DNA of 64,000 nucleotides from NCBI RefSeq assembly GCF_041529975.1, contig NZ_CP168030.1, positions 1,240,001 through 1,304,000 on the forward strand. The letters are read 5' to 3'. The stretch comes from Microbacterium maritypicum (GTDB taxonomy: Bacteria > Actinomycetota > Actinomycetes > Actinomycetales > Microbacteriaceae). Below the pieces are notes generated by a model. It had not been told where the DNA came from. It was given only the letters and a program-made list of their open reading frames with translations, and did not search any database. The translations under genes were made by a program, and so were the position numbers. Of this stretch, positions 48,333 to 57,802 are shown one piece after another. Each line of letters starts with the position of its first letter. Position 1 is the first letter of the stretch.

Positions 48333-49742
48333 TCAGCGGCGGACGCGGGCGCGGGTCTTCGCCACGCTCGCGAGAGTCGCCCGCACCGGGGTGCCGAGGT
48401 AGAGGCCGAGCGAGGCGCCGGACGCCAGACCGATGCCGATCACTGCCGCGTCGATGAGCGATCCGCCGGCGACCAGCATCCCCGTGGACGTCCCGGTGGC
48501 GTGCACCATCTCCAGCAGGCCCTGGAACACGGCGACACCGGGAACGAGGGGGACGATGGCCGCCGTCGTGACCGCGACCGACGGGACGTGCAGGTTGCGG
48601 GCGATGAGCATCCCGAGGAAGCTCGCGAGCAGAGCGCCGACCGCGCTCGCCGCAGCCGGGTGCAGGTTCAGCGCCACCGAACCCGAGTAGCCCGCGAGGG
48701 TCACCGCACTGAGCAGCGCGCTCACCAGGATGATGCGGATGCCGGCGCCGTTGAACACCGCGACGGCGATCGCGATGATGATCGCGCCGACGAACTGGTT
48801 CAGGATCGGGCCGAACGGTGCCGGGTCGTCGGGGAGGTCCATGGTGAACCCCAGGACGCTCCCGAGTTCCAGGCCGACGAGGATGCCGATCACCACACCG
48901 AGGGTCTGCATCGTGAGGTCGAGGATGCGCCCGCCGGCGGTGAGTGCGAAGCCGTCGATCGCATCCTGTGCCGCGCCCACCACGGTGAGACCGGCCAGCA
49001 TCAGCACGATGCCCGAGGCGACGATGATCGACGGACGGATTCCGACGAACGGCTCGATCCCCGCCGAGCCCAGCGCCGAGACGACCACCGCCACGACGGT
49101 GGTCACGAACCCTCCGGCGATCTGGCTGAAGAACAGCGGAACGCGGAGGCGAGCGAGACCCGCCTGGGTCAGAGCCGCGCACAGGGCGGCGACGAACGTG
49201 AGTCCGACGATGATCGGGGAGGCGCCGAGCATGATGCTTACGCCGACGGCGAGCAGGGCTCGGGCGACGATCACGACCGACTGCTGATAGCGGAACGGGA
49301 CCCGGCGGATCGCTCGGAAGGTCGTGCGGGCGGATTCGAGGTCGAGCCCACCGTCGATGTCGGCGACCAGGGCCTGCACCCGCTGCAGCTTCGCGTGATC
49401 GGGGGCGGTGACCCGCACGACGCGCACCAGCGTCTCGGGCCAGACCTCGCCGCTCAGGTGGAACGACACCGTGATCGAGTTGTAGGTGACGTCGACCTGC
49501 ACGCCCTTCATCCCGTACGCATCGCAGACGCGGGTGATGGCCAACGTCACCTCATGGGCCGAGGCGCCGACCGCGAACATCGACTCCCCGATCCTCGTCG
49601 CCAGGTCGAGCACCCGGGGCACCGTGCGCTCGTCGATGACGGGCAGGACCTCGGTGTGCGCGACCGTGGAGGGGTCGGTGTGCAGCAGGCGGCGCACAGC
49701 GGAGAGCAGCGGCCGGCGGGGTGTCGCGGACATATCGTCCAT
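48333..49742 (-). CDS. ThrE-type amino acid exporter
   Basis: 469 residues. An N-terminal soluble domain with the ThrE sequence (VLDLATRIGESMFAVGASAH, VTYNSITVSFHLSGEVWPET) is followed by about ten membrane helices (IPSPIIVGLTFVAALCAALT-like). ThrE of Corynebacterium exports threonine and serine. ATG at 49742 or 49733. Downstream of the stop lies the repeat cluster. Confidence 0.8.
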   Translation of the reverse strand: MDDMSATPRRPLLSAVRRLLHTDPSTVAHTEVLPVIDERTVPRVLDLATRIGESMFAVGASAHEVTLAITRVCDAYGMKGVQVDVTYNSITVSFHLSGEVWPETLVRVVRVTAPDHAKLQRVQALVADIDGGLDLESARTTFRAIRRVPFRYQQSVVIVARALLAVGVSIMLGASPIIVGLTFVAALCAALTQAGLARLRVPLFFSQIAGGFVTTVVAVVVSALGSAGIEPFVGIRPSIIVASGIVLMLAGLTVVGAAQDAIDGFALTAGGRILDLTMQTLGVVIGILVGLELGSVLGFTMDLPDDPAPFGPILNQFVGAIIIAIAVAVFNGAGIRIILVSALLSAVTLAGYSGSVALNLHPAAASAVGALLASFLGMLIARNLHVPSVAVTTAAIVPLVPGVAVFQGLLEMVHATGTSTGMLVAGGSLIDAAVIGIGLASGASLGLYLGTPVRATLASVAKTRARVRR

Positions 49743-49914
49743 TCTCCCGGACGAGGGCCGCCGATCGAGGTGATCGAAGGCTCTGCTTTCGACGCGGATG
49801 CCGAATATCGTGCGGATCGTCGCTCCTGCAACCCCTACGGCGCGCGCTTAGCGCACCCTTGCGGCGGCTGTAAAGGGGAGCGCGCTGTGGACGGTGCGCA
49901 CGTATCGTTCCAGA

Positions 49915-50169
49915 GTGCCGAACTCCGCCCGACCCGATCACGACGTCCTCTGGGCCTGCGTCGAGGAGGGCTTCCATGTCGGAAGCCGCCGCGGCGACTT
50001 CCTCGGATACATCGACAGGCAACCGGACGGAGGGTATCGCGCGTTCGATGCCCGGTCACGGCCCCAGGGTGACTTCCCGACGTTGCCGGCGGCCACGGCC
50101 GCGGTGGAGCAGCTGATGGTCGAGTCGTCGCCCGAGTTCCATGACGGCGAGCAGGGGGTGGCGTTGTGA
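49915..50169 (+). CDS. Small protein upstream of the BLUF photoreceptor
   Basis: 84 residues from a GTG that follows TATCGT by 6 bases (leaderless): DVLWACVEEGFHVGSRRGDF, IDRQPDGGYRAFDARSRPQG. Alpha/beta character, unknown family. Its stop overlaps the BLUF start by 4 bases (GTGA), so it may be a partner or output protein. Confidence 0.65.
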   Translation: MPNSARPDHDVLWACVEEGFHVGSRRGDFLGYIDRQPDGGYRAFDARSRPQGDFPTLPAATAAVEQLMVESSPEFHDGEQGVAL

Positions 50170-50666
50170 CCACGAAAGCCGACACCGGTCTGGTCTCGCT
50201 GGTTTACACCAGCACTGCTTCCCAGCCGTTCCGTGAAACCGCACTCGAGCAGCTCCTCACCGTGTGCCGGCGTCTCAACGATGGGCGTGCCATAACCGGC
50301 ATGCTCCTTCATCGAGACGGGCGCTTCATCCAGGTGCTGGAGGGGCATCCGGAGACCGTCGCGGACCTCGTCGACGTCATCCGCAACGACTCCCGACACC
50401 ACGACCTGCGCGTGCTCATGCAGGAGTCGATCGCCGAGCGCCGCTTCTCGGACTGGACCATGGGGTACCGGGTGTTGCATCGCGGCGAGAGGCGCCCCGA
50501 GGGGTACCGGGACTCGTTCGCCGACCTGGACGCCGGCTCAGACGTGGACACCCTCGTCCGGGCGCTGACCGAGCTCACCCTCTGGTTCCGGGTGCGCGCG
50601 GGGGATCGGTCGGTCACTGCCGAAGCTGTGGCGAGTCCGGGGCGGTTCGGCGAAGCGAGCGCCTGA
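50166..50666 (+). CDS. BLUF-domain blue-light sensor
   Basis: 166 residues. The BLUF domain has Tyr in LVSLVYTS, Asn in RRLNDGRAITGML, Gln in RFIQVLEG and FSDWTMGY with Trp and Met, so the FAD-binding and switching residues are all there. A C-terminal helix tail of about 50 residues follows. There is no output domain; BLUF proteins of this size act by binding partners. The overlap with the small upstream gene points to the partner. Confidence 0.9.
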   Translation: MTTKADTGLVSLVYTSTASQPFRETALEQLLTVCRRLNDGRAITGMLLHRDGRFIQVLEGHPETVADLVDVIRNDSRHHDLRVLMQESIAERRFSDWTMGYRVLHRGERRPEGYRDSFADLDAGSDVDTLVRALTELTLWFRVRAGDRSVTAEAVASPGRFGEASA

Positions 50667-50676
50667 ACGATCACCA

Positions 50677-50698
50677 GCGGGCGCGAGCGTGCGCCCGC
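50677..50698. terminator. Bidirectional hairpin between BLUF and TetR
   Basis: GCGGGCGC and GCGCCCGC form an 8-bp stem with a 6-base loop, in the 39-base space between two convergent genes. No T tract on either side. Confidence 0.6.
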
Positions 50699-50705
50699 CG
50701 CGGCC

Positions 50706-51323
50706 TCAGTCCTGCGCGAAGATCTCGGGGTGCGCGCCGATGAGCTCGGCCTGCTCCGTCCACGAGAGGCCCACGATGCTCAGCACCACGCGGACGACGG
50801 TGGAGTCGGCATCGGTCGTGGTGAGCCGCAGCTCGCGCAGCGTGGCCCGCGCCGTCTCCTCGATGAGGAAGGCGAGCAGCTCGGCCGGCATGTCTCCGCG
50901 GAACGCCCCGGACTCCACTCCGGCCCGCGTCAGATCACGGATTCGTCGGCGCAGCGGTGCCAGGGCGAGCACGGTGTCGGTCAGATGGGCATCATCGAGG
51001 GCGATGTTGGCCGAAGCGCGCACGGCCGAGGCCTCCCGCCACAGCCGCGTCGCCATCCGCGCCAGCGTGACGCGGGGGTCGGATTCGTCGGTCGCCTCGG
51101 CGATCGCGTTGAACCGCTGCGCACCGACGGCGATCACCTCGCGCAGCAGGCTGTCGCGGTCGGCGAAGTGGCCGTAGACGGACCGACGCGTGAGGCCGGC
51201 GGCCTGGGCGATCACGTCGAGCGACGCCGTGGGGTTGGTCGCGAGCACCGACTGCGCCGCGCGCAGCAGGGCCTCGCGGTTGGCGAGCGCATCGCGCCGA
51301 CGTCGGGGATTCGGTGCGGTCAC
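50706..51323 (-). CDS. TetR-family repressor
   Basis: 205 residues. The HTH (REALLRAAQSVLATNPTASL, DVIAQAAGLTRRSVYGHFAD) is at 15-65, and the ligand domain is helical. The GTG at 51323 is preceded by AAAGGACC. It is 29 bases downstream of the second Pip gene in the same direction, so it probably represses its own operon; a candidate operator is upstream of 56430. Confidence 0.85.
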   Translation of the reverse strand: MTAPNPRRRRDALANREALLRAAQSVLATNPTASLDVIAQAAGLTRRSVYGHFADRDSLLREVIAVGAQRFNAIAEATDESDPRVTLARMATRLWREASAVRASANIALDDAHLTDTVLALAPLRRRIRDLTRAGVESGAFRGDMPAELLAFLIEETARATLRELRLTTTDADSTVVRVVLSIVGLSWTEQAELIGAHPEIFAQD

Positions 51324-51352
51324 TTCATGGTCCTTTCGCGGAGACACAGGAG

Positions 51353-53533
51353 TCACGACATCAACTTGGTCGACGCGAGTGCGTCGACGAGCTTGCGGTT
51401 GTACGTCATCAACGGGCGACGGAGCACGAGACCGAGGAGCAGCGCGGGGATGATGAACAGCGCGAGCGCGCCCAGCGACCACCAGAAGTCGCCCTGGTAG
51501 ACGCCGGCGATCGCCGATCGCACCATGTTCACGGCGTAGGTCGCGGGCAGGAACGGGCTGATGCTCTGGAACCAGTCGGGCAGCAGCTGCAGCGGATACG
51601 CTCCGCCCGAACCCGAGATCTGGATCACCAGGAGCAGCACCGAGAGCGCCTTGCCCGCGTTGCCGAACGCGACCACGGCCGTGTAGACGATGAGGGTGAA
51701 CACGGTCGAGATCGCCCACCCGGCCAGGATCAGCAGGAGCGGATGTGCGGGTTCGACCTGGACGAAGAGGATCAGCCCGAGCGTCAGCAGCGTGCTCTGT
51801 GCGAGCCCGACCAGGCCGAAGATGCCGTAGCGGCCGAGATACTTCTGCGTCGGGGTGAGCTCGGGGCGATCGGGGAGCGTCTCGGCGTTCACGTCGACGC
51901 GGATCGTCACGGTCATCAGCAGCGCACCCACCCAGAGGGCCAGGATCATGTACAGCGGTGCCATGGCCGCGCCGAAACCGGCCACGGGGAAGACCGCGGT
52001 GCGGTCCACGCGCACGGGTTCGGCGAGAGAGGTGGCGAGCACGCCGGGGTCGGCGCCCATCAGCTCGCTGAGATCGCCGGTGTCCGCGGCTTTCGTCATC
52101 GCCTGCTGCACGGTGTCGAACCGGTCGGCCAACGAGTTCAGCGATGCCGACAGCTGCGTCGTGGCCTCCTGCGCGCGCGACAGGGTCGACTGCACGGAAT
52201 CGGATGCTCCGGAGAGGCCGGACGTGATGCCGGAGAGGTCGGAGCGGATCGCCGAGACGTCGGAGCCGATCTGCGTGAGGGTCGACGAGAGGGAGTTCAG
52301 CTGGGCTTTCAGCCCGTTGTCGTACGTGCTCCGTGCATCCGTGATCGCCTTCTTCGCCGCGGCGATCGCGGCGGTGATCTCCTGGTGCGAGCTCTGCGCC
52401 GAGTCGTTGCCGGCCGCGATCTCGGTCGCCGCGCTCTGGAGGCGCTCCTGCAGCGCCTGCTGCCGGGCGATGGCCTCGTCGAGTCGGCTGATCACGGCGT
52501 CGAAGTCGGGCTGCGCGGATTCGGGAAGGTTCGGTCCGACCTCGGTCTCCAGGGTGTTCTTGACCGCGGAGTACTGGTCGATCTGCTGCTGCACGCGCTC
52601 GGCGAGCGTGGTGATCGCCTGCACCTGGCTGCCGCTGAGCGAGTCGGCACCGGCGTACAGCTCGTCGATGCGCTGGCCGACGGCGTCGTAGCTGCTCGAC
52701 GTCGCCGCGAGCGCATCCGTCAGGGACTGCGCCGCCGTCTGGAGGGTGGACTTCAGCGTGCCCGCCGCGTCCACCCCGCTGCCGAGCGCGCCCGAGGTGT
52801 CGGTGAACGCGTCACCGGCCGAGCCCACCAGGCCCGAGGCGCTGTCGAGCAGGGGCCGGCTCGCCTCCAGCAGCGCCGTGAAGCTGTCGGCCGTGTGCGC
52901 CCCGGACCGCAGCTGATCTCCCACGCTCCCGAGGCGGGCCTCGATGCGGGTGAGCGCTGCCTGCGTGTCCTCATCGGTGAGGTAGTCCGACATCGACGAG
53001 ACGAGGCCGAGAGCCACGTCGCCGAGCGTCTGGGCGAAGGTGTCGCTGATCGCGGACGAGACCCCTTCCGCGCCCTGTCCGGTGATCTTCGGCGCCAGGG
53101 CGTTCTTCTTCTCGTTCGTGTAGAGCGCGATGTGCGTGCGGTCGCCGCCATCGGCGTAGAACGTCAGCATGTCGGCGCTGAACGTCTCGGGCAGCACGAT
53201 CGCGGCGTAGTACTCGCCGGACTTCGTCCCGTCGATCGCGTCGTGCTCATCGGTGATGACCCAGTCGAGCTGGTCGTTCCCGCGAAGCTGGGAGAGGACC
53301 TGTTCGCCGACGTTCACGCGGATCGGCACGAGGTCGCTCTCATACCCGGCGTCGGTGCTCGCGACCGCGATCTTCAGGTCCTTCGTGTTCGCGAACGGAT
53401 CCCAGCTGGCGATGACGTTGAACCAGGTGAACAGCGACGGGATGACGACGAGGCCGAACAGGACGATGCACGCCATCACGTTCTGGGTCGCGTGCCGCAC
53501 GTCGCGGGCCGTCAGGTGCAGAATGTCCCTCAT
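51353..53533 (-). CDS. YhgE/Pip-type membrane protein (smaller copy)
   Basis: 726 residues. N-terminal membrane helix (MACIVLFGLVVIPSLFTW) followed by a large extracytoplasmic domain of about 480 residues full of Ser, Thr, Ala heptads (coiled), then five to six membrane helices at the C-terminus (ABC-2-type region). Family members in Gram-positive bacteria include the phage infection protein Pip of Lactococcus and the type VII secretion EsaA. It overlaps the larger copy by 4 bases and acts with it, likely as a heteromer. Confidence 0.85.
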   Translation of the reverse strand: MRDILHLTARDVRHATQNVMACIVLFGLVVIPSLFTWFNVIASWDPFANTKDLKIAVASTDAGYESDLVPIRVNVGEQVLSQLRGNDQLDWVITDEHDAIDGTKSGEYYAAIVLPETFSADMLTFYADGGDRTHIALYTNEKKNALAPKITGQGAEGVSSAISDTFAQTLGDVALGLVSSMSDYLTDEDTQAALTRIEARLGSVGDQLRSGAHTADSFTALLEASRPLLDSASGLVGSAGDAFTDTSGALGSGVDAAGTLKSTLQTAAQSLTDALAATSSSYDAVGQRIDELYAGADSLSGSQVQAITTLAERVQQQIDQYSAVKNTLETEVGPNLPESAQPDFDAVISRLDEAIARQQALQERLQSAATEIAAGNDSAQSSHQEITAAIAAAKKAITDARSTYDNGLKAQLNSLSSTLTQIGSDVSAIRSDLSGITSGLSGASDSVQSTLSRAQEATTQLSASLNSLADRFDTVQQAMTKAADTGDLSELMGADPGVLATSLAEPVRVDRTAVFPVAGFGAAMAPLYMILALWVGALLMTVTIRVDVNAETLPDRPELTPTQKYLGRYGIFGLVGLAQSTLLTLGLILFVQVEPAHPLLLILAGWAISTVFTLIVYTAVVAFGNAGKALSVLLLVIQISGSGGAYPLQLLPDWFQSISPFLPATYAVNMVRSAIAGVYQGDFWWSLGALALFIIPALLLGLVLRRPLMTYNRKLVDALASTKLMS

Positions 53534-56430
53534 GCGCGGTCCTCCCCTTCTGCGGTCCGGTGTTCGTCTTCGTCGGTGAGTGGTTCTTCGTCCGCGAGAT
53601 CTTCTTCTGTCTGCTCGGCGTCGTCCTGCTCGGCGGTCGGCCCGGCATCCGGTCCGATAAGGGGTTCCGCTACCGTCTCCGTCTCCGGATACGGCTCCGT
53701 GTCCGTCTCCGGGTACGGCTGCGTGTCCGGCTCCGGCTCGAACCACTCGGTGAGCAGGGCATCGGCCTCGGCGCCGGCGGCCGGAGCATCCGGAGCATCC
53801 GGGGCCTCGGGCGCCTCCGCCTCGGTCGTGGCGACCGGTGCGTACCGGACCGTGCCGAGCGGCCCCTCCGCTGAGGCGGGCATGACCGCGTCACGGCCGG
53901 CGGGACCGACGAGGGCGAGCTCACGCAGCTCGGCATCGTCGAGAGCCGCGACCTCCGCGCCGTTCTCGAAGCTGTGCTTGATGTATTCGATGGCCACGAG
54001 GAATCCGATGACGAGCAGGATCCAGAGCGTCCACAGGCCCAGCAGCAGCGCTTTCGATCCGGGGAGCGCCCAGGTGATGACTCCGAGCACGACGAGCCCG
54101 GCGACCCCCGTGAGCACCGTCGCCTTCAACAGGGTGGGGTAGCGGCGGGTGAACGGCTCGGCGCGTCGAGCGAGGTCTTCGCGGTATTCGCTGCGGTTCG
54201 AGAGCGCGCGGATCACGTCGGTGAGCCGGTACCCGCTGCCGACGACCTGCACCTTCTCGCCGATCAGCAGGTCGGTCGCGAGCACCTGCCGGTTGAAGAG
54301 CAGGGTGAAGTTCGCGAGCCGGCGCCGCAGGACGAGCCCGATGAGGAACGCCAGGGCGACGAACACGGCGAGGGCGCCCAAGTACCGCCAGTAGTGGCCG
54401 TCGTAGAACCCGCCGATCGTCTCGCGCATCGCGTCGATGCCGTACGAGAACGGGAGGAGCGGGTAGATCGCCCGGAAGAATCCGGGCATCAGCTCGATCG
54501 GGTACAGCCCGGATGCTCCGGGGATCTGCATGATGACCAGCAGGATGCACAGGCCGCGGCCGACGTGCCCGAACGCGACGCAGAGGGCGTAGATGATGCT
54601 CACGTAGGCGAGGGCGATGAGCACGCCGGTGCCGAGGAAGGCAGCGGCGCTGACGGTCTGCACGCCGATGATCAGGTTTCCGGTGCACACGATCAGCGCC
54701 TGGCCGACGGCGAGCGTCGCGAAGAGGAAGAAGCGGCCGAAGTAGGCCTCGCGCACGGTGACGCCCTCGACGCCCTCGGTGTCGACCTCGACGCGGAAGA
54801 TCACCATGAGCACGAAGGCGCCGATCCACAGCGACAGGTTCGTGAAGAGCGCCGCCATCGCCGACCCATAGGTGTCGACGGGGAACACCAGGTGCTCGTC
54901 GACCTCGACGGGGGAGGAGATGAACTGGGCGATCTGCTCGGGCTCCAGGTCGGTCAGTGTGCCCAGCAGACCCCATTCGGATGCGGCGTTGAGGGCGACG
55001 ACGTCGGTGCGCGAGGTCTGCAGCCCCTGCTCGATGCCGGCGAGGTCGCCGTCGAAGCTCTCCAGTGCCGACGAGGTGGCCACGAGCTGAGAGTCCAACC
55101 CGCCCAGCAGCTGATCGGCTTCGGCGAGCACGCCCTTCTGCGCATCCAGCGCCGCCGACAACGATCCGACGCTCGACGACAGCTGCGACATGGCGCTGTT
55201 CAGCGAGGGGACGGTGCGGGTGAGGATGTCGCGCATCGCCGACGACGCATCCCTGGTGTCCTGCATCGCCTTGTCGACCGCGTCGGCCGTCGCCTGGACG
55301 GAGCCCACGGTGTCGGATGCGCTGGCCTTGAGGTCCTTCAGGTCTGCGAGCAGCTGCTGGTCGGTGGCGTTGCGCTGCTGGAGCGAGGCGATGACCTCGG
55401 TGAGCTGCTGCTTCGTCTCGTCGCTGAGGTCGGTGTCGTCCACGAGCGCCTGCAGACGGGCGGCGGCCGCTTCGTTCGCCTCGAGCACGTTCGAGACGTC
55501 GTCGATCCCGGCGTCGATGCGCACACCCGCCTGCTCGAGGCTCTGGGTGAGACGGGTGATCGAGACGTTCGCCTTCGACGACGCATCGGCGAGCAGCGTG
55601 GTGCCCTGGAGGAACGCGGTGGTGGCGCTGTCGGTGAAGGCGATCACCTCCTTCTGCGTCTCGGCGATGATCGACTGCGTCTGGTCGAGCGACTTCTGCA
55701 CATCGCCGAGCGTCTTGTCGACGTCGCCGAGCGTGCTCCGGGCGGAGGCGAGAGTGCCGCGAGACGAGGTCAGCCCGGCCTGCGTCTCGGCGAGGTTCTC
55801 GCGCGCCGACGAGATGGTCTGCGCTGCCTGGTCGAACGCGTTGAGGGTGTTGTCCCTGGCGTTCAGCAGCCGCAGCTCGGTGGAGTCGCCGACGTCTTTG
55901 AGGGCGTTCGTCGCGGCGAGTGCCACCTGCTCCTTGAAAGCGGTGGTGACCTGCTTGTCGAGTTCGGATGCGCCGACGTCGGTGATCTTGGGCGCGATCG
56001 CCCCGGCCTTCTCGTTGACGTAGTACTCCAGCGCCGGCTGGGTGAAGTCACCGCTGGTGATGCTGACCAGGTCTTCGCTGAACTGCGCGGGGATGACGAT
56101 GGCGGCGTAGACGTCGCCCTTCTTCACGGCCTCCTGAGCCTCGTCCTCGCCCATGAACGTCCAGCCGAGCTGGTCGTCGTCCTCGAGCTGCGCGGTCACC
56201 TGCTCGCCGATGTCGATGTGACCGGTGAGGTCGGAGGTGGCGCCCTCGTCGAGATCGACCACCGCCACGCGGATGTTCGCGGTGTTCGCGTAGGGGTCCC
56301 AGAACGCGTTGATGTTGAACCACGCGTACAGGGCCGGGGTGATGAGCACCCCGATGATGATGATCCAGGCTTTGGGTACGCGGGAGAGTCTCTTGACGTC
56401 GCGCTTGTAGACCCGCCAGCTCTGTTTCAC
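53530..56430 (-). CDS. YhgE/Pip-type membrane protein (larger copy)
   Basis: 966 residues from a GTG at 56430, which follows TAAACT by 6 bases (leaderless). Same plan as the neighbour: N-terminal helix (WIIIIGVLITPALYAWFNIN), about 490 residues of coiled outside domain, C-terminal membrane block (SLWIGAFVLMVIF onward), plus a cytoplasmic acidic tail of about 130 residues (PETDTEPYPETETVAEPLIG). The tail is not found in the neighbour. First gene of a pip-pip-tetR operon. Confidence 0.85.
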   Translation of the reverse strand: MKQSWRVYKRDVKRLSRVPKAWIIIIGVLITPALYAWFNINAFWDPYANTANIRVAVVDLDEGATSDLTGHIDIGEQVTAQLEDDDQLGWTFMGEDEAQEAVKKGDVYAAIVIPAQFSEDLVSITSGDFTQPALEYYVNEKAGAIAPKITDVGASELDKQVTTAFKEQVALAATNALKDVGDSTELRLLNARDNTLNAFDQAAQTISSARENLAETQAGLTSSRGTLASARSTLGDVDKTLGDVQKSLDQTQSIIAETQKEVIAFTDSATTAFLQGTTLLADASSKANVSITRLTQSLEQAGVRIDAGIDDVSNVLEANEAAAARLQALVDDTDLSDETKQQLTEVIASLQQRNATDQQLLADLKDLKASASDTVGSVQATADAVDKAMQDTRDASSAMRDILTRTVPSLNSAMSQLSSSVGSLSAALDAQKGVLAEADQLLGGLDSQLVATSSALESFDGDLAGIEQGLQTSRTDVVALNAASEWGLLGTLTDLEPEQIAQFISSPVEVDEHLVFPVDTYGSAMAALFTNLSLWIGAFVLMVIFRVEVDTEGVEGVTVREAYFGRFFLFATLAVGQALIVCTGNLIIGVQTVSAAAFLGTGVLIALAYVSIIYALCVAFGHVGRGLCILLVIMQIPGASGLYPIELMPGFFRAIYPLLPFSYGIDAMRETIGGFYDGHYWRYLGALAVFVALAFLIGLVLRRRLANFTLLFNRQVLATDLLIGEKVQVVGSGYRLTDVIRALSNRSEYREDLARRAEPFTRRYPTLLKATVLTGVAGLVVLGVITWALPGSKALLLGLWTLWILLVIGFLVAIEYIKHSFENGAEVAALDDAELRELALVGPAGRDAVMPASAEGPLGTVRYAPVATTEAEAPEAPDAPDAPAAGAEADALLTEWFEPEPDTQPYPETDTEPYPETETVAEPLIGPDAGPTAEQDDAEQTEEDLADEEPLTDEDEHRTAEGEDRA

Positions 56431-56498
56431 AGGACGAGTTTACACAATACGTGCACACGAGCGTGCAAGTTAGCTGAGTAAAGCGGTCGGGGCGTGCG

Positions 56499-57053
56499 TC
56501 AATTCAGGGTCGTGACCGTCAGCTCGTTGGTGGCGGTGTCGCACATCGTGAGCTGCCACACGGGCGCGCCGTCGTCCATCACGCGGGCCATCTCCACGAT
56601 GAGCGGACTGGGGTATTCCTCGCCCGAGAGCTGCGCCGCGGCGTAGGCGCTGCTGCCGTTCAGCTGCTGCTCCGCCTCGGTGAGCTCCGTCTCGCCGGTC
56701 GAGAGAACCTCCAGGGTGCGGACGTCGACCAGCGACTCCCGGCCGAAGCTCGGGTCGTCGACCCGTTCGCCGAACGTATCCTCACGGGTGTCGGCGCTGC
56801 GCAGCCGCCACGCGAAATCGTCGTCGAGCCACTCGAGGCGCAGACCGACGATGGCGCCGCCGATCGCCTCGGACTCTCCGGGCAGGGACTCGAGGAAGTC
56901 GGACGGCCAGGAGACCTCCGACGGCAGGCAAGTGCCGGGGAAGTCGTCGCCGACGGCCGCCGGCGGGCTCGGAATCGCCGCGGAGCAGCCGGCGCAGGCC
57001 AGGATCCCTGCGAGCACGAGTGCGCTCGCGCGCAGCCTGGGGGGAGTGGGCAT
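56499..57053 (-). CDS. Lipoprotein of unknown function
   Basis: 184 residues. A lipoprotein signal with lipobox LACAGC (Cys near residue 23) precedes a beta-rich domain (GLRLEWLDDDFAWRLRSADT, EEYPSPLIVEMARVMDDGAP) and a second Cys pair. The 57053 ATG is chosen because GGAGG lies 5 bases upstream. It probably begins its own unit in front of the Pip operon, on the same strand. Confidence 0.75.
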   Translation of the reverse strand: MPTPPRLRASALVLAGILACAGCSAAIPSPPAAVGDDFPGTCLPSEVSWPSDFLESLPGESEAIGGAIVGLRLEWLDDDFAWRLRSADTREDTFGERVDDPSFGRESLVDVRTLEVLSTGETELTEAEQQLNGSSAYAAAQLSGEEYPSPLIVEMARVMDDGAPVWQLTMCDTATNELTVTTLN

Positions 57054-57131
57054 CGGTGCCTCCATGGTCGTCGACGGCTTCTGGGAGCCTAGCCGGGCCA
57101 GCGTCGTCGCCCCCGCCCGGACCTCCGGCGG

Positions 57132-57791
57132 TCATCGCGGCGGGATCGGCGAGGCGATTCCGATCAGTCCGCGCAGCTCGTCGGCGGTCACGTCGGCGCC
57201 GAACGCGGGGTTCCCGGGTTGGAGCGCAGCTCCGGCCGCCAGAGTGTCGATGAGCACGGCGTCGAAGCCGAGCCTGTCGATCAGCTCCGCGACGCGGGCG
57301 AGGTCGGCGGACTTGTCACCCGCGACGGCGATGGCCTTGCGCCCGGGCGCTCCGGCCGGTCGGGACTCGTCTTCGAGGTCGTGATAGCCCATGTGGTTCA
57401 GGGCCTTCACGACCCGCGACTCCGGCAGGAACTCCTGCACGAGCTCGCTGGTCGAGGTGCGTGGATCGCTCAGGTCGTCACGGATCCCGTCGGTCTCCCA
57501 CCAGTAGTTCATGGCGTCGAGCACCAACGTCCCGCGCAGCTGCTCGACCGGAAGCGTGCGGTACTTGCCGAGGGGAAGGGCCAGGATGACGGCATCCGCC
57601 CCGGCGGCCGCGTCCGCGGCCGTCACCGCGCTGGCCCCGGGGGCGAAGACGTCGATGGTGAGCGCGATCCTCTCCGGAGCGCCCGAGCCGGCGATGAGCA
57701 CGCGGTATCCCGCGGCGAGGGCGAGGCGGGCGATCGTGGTGCCCACCTTGCCCGCGCCGAGGATGCCGATGGTTTCGATGGTGTCGTTCAT
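57132..57791 (-). CDS. NADP-dependent F420 reductase-like protein
   Basis: 219 residues. Rossmann fold with [11 protein letters not shown] at the N-terminus, then RVLIAGSG and [25 protein letters not shown] near the C-terminus. It resembles F420-dependent NADP reductases and related NAD(P)-binding proteins, but the F420 site cannot be checked. It lies 11 bases downstream of an LLM oxidoreductase, a flavin/F420 enzyme type, so the pair may exchange reducing equivalents. Confidence 0.75.
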   Translation of the reverse strand: MNDTIETIGILGAGKVGTTIARLALAAGYRVLIAGSGAPERIALTIDVFAPGASAVTAADAAAGADAVILALPLGKYRTLPVEQLRGTLVLDAMNYWWETDGIRDDLSDPRTSTSELVQEFLPESRVVKALNHMGYHDLEDESRPAGAPGRKAIAVAGDKSADLARVAELIDRLGFDAVLIDTLAAGAALQPGNPAFGADVTADELRGLIGIASPIPPR

Positions 57792-57802
57792 GGTGATCTC
57801 CC

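Noticed and set aside
48154..49182. A minus-strand frame in which the 9-bp repeat would encode a Pro/Leu/Ala repeat
   Set aside because: It overlaps the ThrE gene in a different frame and has no start; the repeat is more likely intergenic.
51314..56481. Very long plus-strand open frames opposite the Pip operon
   Set aside because: Shadows of GC-rich codon usage; the minus strand carries clear membrane helices and a TetR gene in the right order.
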